From contig NZ_BAGE01000046.1 of assembly GCF_000308675.1 (NCBI RefSeq), positions 124,001-188,000 on the forward strand: DNA of 64,000 nt, given 5' to 3'. The notes below the pieces were generated by a model. That model was not told the DNA's origin and ran no database searches. It was given only the letters and a program-made list of their open reading frames with translations. Positions 62,001-64,000 of this stretch are shown piece by piece. Position numbers and translations under genes: made by a program. Each line of letters starts with the position of its first letter. Position 1 is the stretch's first letter. The stretch comes from Nocardia paucivorans NBRC 100373 (GTDB lineage Bacteria > Actinomycetota > Actinomycetes > Mycobacteriales > Mycobacteriaceae).

Positions 62001-62538
62001 CTACTACGACGGCAGGCTCCGGTCCGAGATCGCCGGCACCGCCACCGACGAGCCGGATGTGGCCGAACCCGGTATCAGCACGGTGCCGGTGCCCCATCAC
62101 GGCAATTCCACCGTGTCCGACGCCGAGGCCCGCGAGGTGGTGCGGCAGGTGCGAATATTGCTCGGCCGCTCGTGGATATCGGGCGCGTCGAGCGAAAGGC
62201 TGCGCCCGCACGATATTTTCGTGGTGACGCCCTATCGGGCACAGGCCAACCGGGTTCGCACACTGTTGGCCCAGGCCAGAATCGAGGACGTCCTGGTCGG
62301 CACACCCGAGTTGTTCCGTGGGCGGGAGGCCGCGGTGGTGCTGTTATCGATGGCCACCTCCACCCCTGACGACGCCCCGGACGGGATGACCTCCCTGATA
62401 TCACGCAGGCTGGTTCACGACGCCCTGTGCCGAGCCCGCTGGAAGGCGATCGTCATCCGCTCACCATTACTGACCGAATATCTGCCGGACACACCGGAAG
62501 GCCTCACCGAACTCGCCCGTTTCATCCGACTGGCCTGA
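59032..62538 (+). CDS. TM0106-type RecB nuclease/SF1 helicase homologue, probably catalytically dead
   Basis: A 1,168-residue intact frame with the outline of bifunctional RecB-nuclease/DEAD-helicase proteins. The four cysteines that usually hold the Fe-S cluster are kept (Cys21, Cys237, Cys240, Cys243). The nuclease motif, usually ending in DTK before a helix with Gln, reads YRVLGEAAEP with no Asp or Lys; the exonuclease FDFEG motif is replaced by LALTARRVAP, and IYHYxxYE reads IYHYGATVRS. The helicase keeps Walker A (APTGTGKT, about residue 797-804) but Walker B is VIADAG instead of DEAG, and the later motifs read ELFRGREA and DALCRARW. Likely a structural or decoy paralogue. Confidence 0.8.
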   Translation: MFIAGDRVICGTADLVRAARCEFAVLRALDVALGTVAADPALPDDLDTVRYADDPLVPPPQDSTAGRPGTEHPLADARRRHGTDSTEIHPPVPDLTRPAEYLAALSAAYERTLAVVRGGVPTVTGALFLDGDFVSRADTLVRTTPGGRYRVLGEAAEPDHIVITAIRAAACAHALECAGVSVDPLVEVRVDDRTRPIALTDALPVYRARRRRMERIVAEQLDELLPVQWSDPRYRACGRCRTCTAALTESRDLLLVAGMDSTIRARLREAGITTIDRLATSPLDLPSAVHSVVPNGIPTRTLARLRRQAEIQLRQEGSGRPEHMLLDPTTVAALPSPSSGDLALTARRVAPQRLRIELGDRTTTLFSHVIADPTSPYLSLERHHRSHVEQRRILTELFDIVADRRDHHPDLRIYHYGATVRSALLSASGRLDTGEEALDELLRAHILIDLYPFLRGAVLVGVRRYEPDRLRVLLPDSGSPNEPDSRVLLRLRDWLSARIAPAPAETGASTGPFHPNPTAPPSYPSSVEAALAEYAETARTSPTPAGRAFGAAPPRPDAPLPSDSDRASFVPGPPLDSRRVAALTAAALGYHRRERQAARWNHLDLLNRPFEEWPGISEAMVVEGGTVDTKWHLGPRGDTMRRFLTLTGRIGTGGFAPGTTVYTCYDRPAPGMRTTATAHGLATATVLGCSVDAEFADTVRLEEELAPGCAPYEDLPAAIAPRPAVYIDAIEAGVEYLGGQLLMALPTVPETAIFDILALRAPRLRTRDALPPVSGDPVAAITAALHDLDRSYLAVQAPTGTGKTAIVATVVAELVTRHHWRVGIVAPAPVVVENLLDAVVRAGVLPELVAKQDAVTVAPEWTVVPPARWPRFVENAIRGGVLGGSAKDFADPRQVPLEALDLLVIADAGVFALADAVGAAGSARNLLVLGDPATGHGRRTRSAGAHPEPVDLPVLEWLTEGRDVLPAHRGYFLDRTRRLHPSVSEPISHLYYDGRLRSEIAGTATDEPDVAEPGISTVPVPHHGNSTVSDAEAREVVRQVRILLGRSWISGASSERLRPHDIFVVTPYRAQANRVRTLLAQARIEDVLVGTPELFRGREAAVVLLSMATSTPDDAPDGMTSLISRRLVHDALCRARWKAIVIRSPLLTEYLPDTPEGLTELARFIRLA

Positions 62539-62610
62539 GTTCATATCCGAACCGATCGCCCGCTCGAAACAGGTCTTACCCACCCGCCGATTAGACCGGT
62601 AGCGATACGA

Positions 62611-63789
62611 TCAGCCGAAACACTGCCCCTCACCTCGATATGTCGGCACCGCCGTCCGGTTCCCGTGGCCGTCCACCAGATACAACCGGTCGAACCGTTC
62701 GCACAACTCACCCGCCTTCGCGTGCCGGAACCACACCCGGTCGCCGATGGCCGGCCCGGCCGCACCCGCCAACGGTGTCTGCACCTCCCCCGCGCCCTCG
62801 GTGCCGAGCAGACGTAATCCCTTGGGCCACACCGGTTTGGGGACCCGAGCAGCCCCGGGCGGACCGGACGCGATATAGCCGCCGGCGAAGACCGTCGTTA
62901 TCCGAGGGGCCGGTTTGCGCAGTACCGGCAGGGCGAAATAGAGCGCGGGCCGTGCGGTGAAGGAGCGGTAATCATCGAACAGGGTCGGCACGTACAGCCC
63001 CGAGCCCGCGGTCACCTCGGTGACCCCTTCGGCGGCGGCAGACAGCTCCACCGACCCGGTGCCACCGCTGTTCACGATCTCCAGCGGCCCGATCACCGAC
63101 ACCACCGCGTCCAGGACCGCCGCGCGCCGCCGACCGATCTCGGCGGCGGAGACCTTCTTCATGAGGCGCACCGGCAACGAACTGTCCGGAAGGCCGGCGA
63201 TCTGCGCCTCGTAGGTCATCACACCCACCACCTGGAAACCGCGTTCTCGTGCCTGCGTCGCCAACCGTGCCGCCTGGTCGGGGGTGCGAACGGGCGAGCG
63301 TCGCACCCCCAGATGTAGCGGACCGATCCGCAGTGAGGCATCCACGTCCAGACAGATCCGGGGACGCAATCGGTCGGAGCCGACGGCGGCACGGATCAGA
63401 TCGAGTTGGGCGATATCGTCCACCATCAGGGTGATGGCCTCGGACAGCCGCGGATCGCCGGCGAATTCGGCCAACGCCGCCCGGTCGACGGTCGGATAGC
63501 CGAGCAGTACGTCACGCGCGCCGTGGCGAACCAGCCAGATGGCCTCGGCCAGGGAGTAGGACATGATGCCGGCGAACCCACCGGCGGCGGTCAGTTCGCT
63601 GCCGAGGACCAGTTCCAATACCGCACGACAGCGCACGGATTTGCTCGCCACCCGAATGGGTCGGCCCGCGGCCCGGCGCACCAGGTCGGCGACATTGGCG
63701 TTCATGGCGTCCAGATCGAGTACCACGAGCGGCGGGTCCAGCTCGGCGGTGGCCGCGTGCAGGGCGGCAAATGGCGAAGTCTCGCTCAT
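62611..63789 (-). CDS. PLP-dependent alanine-racemase-fold protein, D-threonine aldolase-like
   Basis: A 392-residue fold-type III PLP enzyme: LVVLDLDAMNANV, IRVASKSVRC (the Lys is the expected PLP anchor), YEAQIAG, VNSGGTGSVELSAAAEGVTEVTAGSGLYVPTLFDDY and a C-terminal metal-binding D-serine dehydratase-like domain (GDRVWFRHAKAGELCERF, whose His and Cys match the usual metal pair). Probable activities are D-threonine/D-amino-acid aldolase or deaminase. ATG 63789 follows GGGCGG. Confidence 0.85.
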   Translation of the reverse strand: MSETSPFAALHAATAELDPPLVVLDLDAMNANVADLVRRAAGRPIRVASKSVRCRAVLELVLGSELTAAGGFAGIMSYSLAEAIWLVRHGARDVLLGYPTVDRAALAEFAGDPRLSEAITLMVDDIAQLDLIRAAVGSDRLRPRICLDVDASLRIGPLHLGVRRSPVRTPDQAARLATQARERGFQVVGVMTYEAQIAGLPDSSLPVRLMKKVSAAEIGRRRAAVLDAVVSVIGPLEIVNSGGTGSVELSAAAEGVTEVTAGSGLYVPTLFDDYRSFTARPALYFALPVLRKPAPRITTVFAGGYIASGPPGAARVPKPVWPKGLRLLGTEGAGEVQTPLAGAAGPAIGDRVWFRHAKAGELCERFDRLYLVDGHGNRTAVPTYRGEGQCFG

Positions 63790-63876
63790 TCCGCCCACTC
63801 AACCATTCAACTGGTCAAACGTCCAGTGTCGCGGACAGGCGATATCGCCCCTCCCAAGCGCGAAGGGGGAGAACTT

Positions 63877-64000
63877 CTACAGACACACTGCACGAGCGGA
63901 CAGATTGGATACCAGATCGTCGAAGGCCACCAGAACCGCCTCGTCGTCACAATCGGCCAACCAGCGCAGCACCACACCCTGGACCACCGAGATGGCGCAT
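63877..64000 (-). CDS. C-terminus of a TetR-family regulator (cut by window edge)
   Basis: Forty complete codons remain, ending in a TAG at 63877-63879: CAISVVQGVVLRWLADCDD followed by AVLVAFDDLVSNLSARAVCL. The VVQGVVLRWLAD and DDLV pattern matches the C-terminal helix of many actinobacterial TetR regulators. It runs upstream outside the window. As it reads toward the aldolase-like gene on the same strand, it may be in one unit with it. Confidence 0.6.
   Translation of the reverse strand, partial: CAISVVQGVVLRWLADCDDEAVLVAFDDLVSNLSARAVCL

Noticed and set aside
63820..63835. TGTCGCGGACA upstream of the aldolase-like gene as a further copy of the TetR operator
   Set aside because: Spacer is three bases instead of two and the third half-site is missing, so it does not fit the other four sites.
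1..64000. tRNA, rRNA, CRISPR arrays or riboswitches
   Set aside because: None was recognised by eye on either strand; no regular spaced repeats of CRISPR type and no cloverleaf-like segments were seen.

Overview
The window is chromosomal DNA from a high-GC, mycolate-type actinobacterium, most likely Nocardia or a close relative. This rests on protein content recalled from family knowledge, not on a database search: an arabinogalactan-linker block (mannose-1-P guanylyltransferase, WbbL, RmlD, LytR-CpsA-Psr protein, TIGR03089 protein) in the order of M. tuberculosis Rv3264c-Rv3268, a mycothiol-dependent MscR dehydrogenase, four cytochromes P450, an Mce protein, an F420-type Ddn-like protein and an EspG-type ESX protein. 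Genes are dense, with many GTGA/ATGA/TAATG overlaps.

Layout. 1-3.1 kb: TobH-like C-terminus, manA, cation efflux carrier. 3.0-5.9 kb: CYP140-like P450 and a dicarboxylate symporter. 6-11.4 kb: cell-wall block. 11.5-14.1 kb: carboxylesterase, FmdB zinc ribbon, SelW-like and YchJ-like small proteins. 14.4-22.1 kb: four overlapping genes (SWIM-zinc-finger fusion, MoxR-type AAA+, DUF5682-like, vWA) resembling the E. coli yehLMPQ set. 22-28.5 kb (minus): ABC exporter and two Ser/Thr kinases. 28.7-32.7 kb: endonuclease IV, HMG-CoA-lyase-like enzyme, solitary MceA-type protein, glutathione peroxidase. 32.8-35.1 kb: two zeta-toxin-like kinases in less GC-rich DNA, bracketed by two copies of a P450 3'-end segment. 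35.5-44.8 kb: a divergent oxidative catabolic cluster (CYP125-like, SDR, CYP123-like | ALDH, SDR, HIBADH-like, flavoprotein, TetR) followed by a Ddn-like gene. 44.9-48.1 kb: another P450 and the mscR/MBL pair. 48.2-51.7 kb: small membrane protein, lipoprotein, paired acyl-CoA dehydrogenases. 52.1-54.7 kb: EspG plus two WXG/PPE-like genes. 54.7-64 kb: hydrolase, phosphoribosyltransferase, nitrilase, DEAD-box helicase, a RecB-nuclease/helicase homologue that seems to have lost its catalytic residues, a PLP aldolase-like protein and the end of a TetR gene.

The best lead is the 35.5-44.3 kb cluster. Its gene order matches the mycobacterial cyp51-cyp123-aldA locus, but a CYP125-type steroid hydroxylase sits where CYP51 would be. 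A repeated operator (GGACATnTGTCTGGAC) occurs twice in its divergent promoter region, over the start codon of its tetR gene, and 3.4 kb away upstream of the solitary mce gene. This suggests one regulon coupling uptake and oxidation of a sterol-like substrate. Other leads are the yehLMPQ-like operon, the inactivated nuclease-helicase, and the zeta-toxin island between P450 relics.
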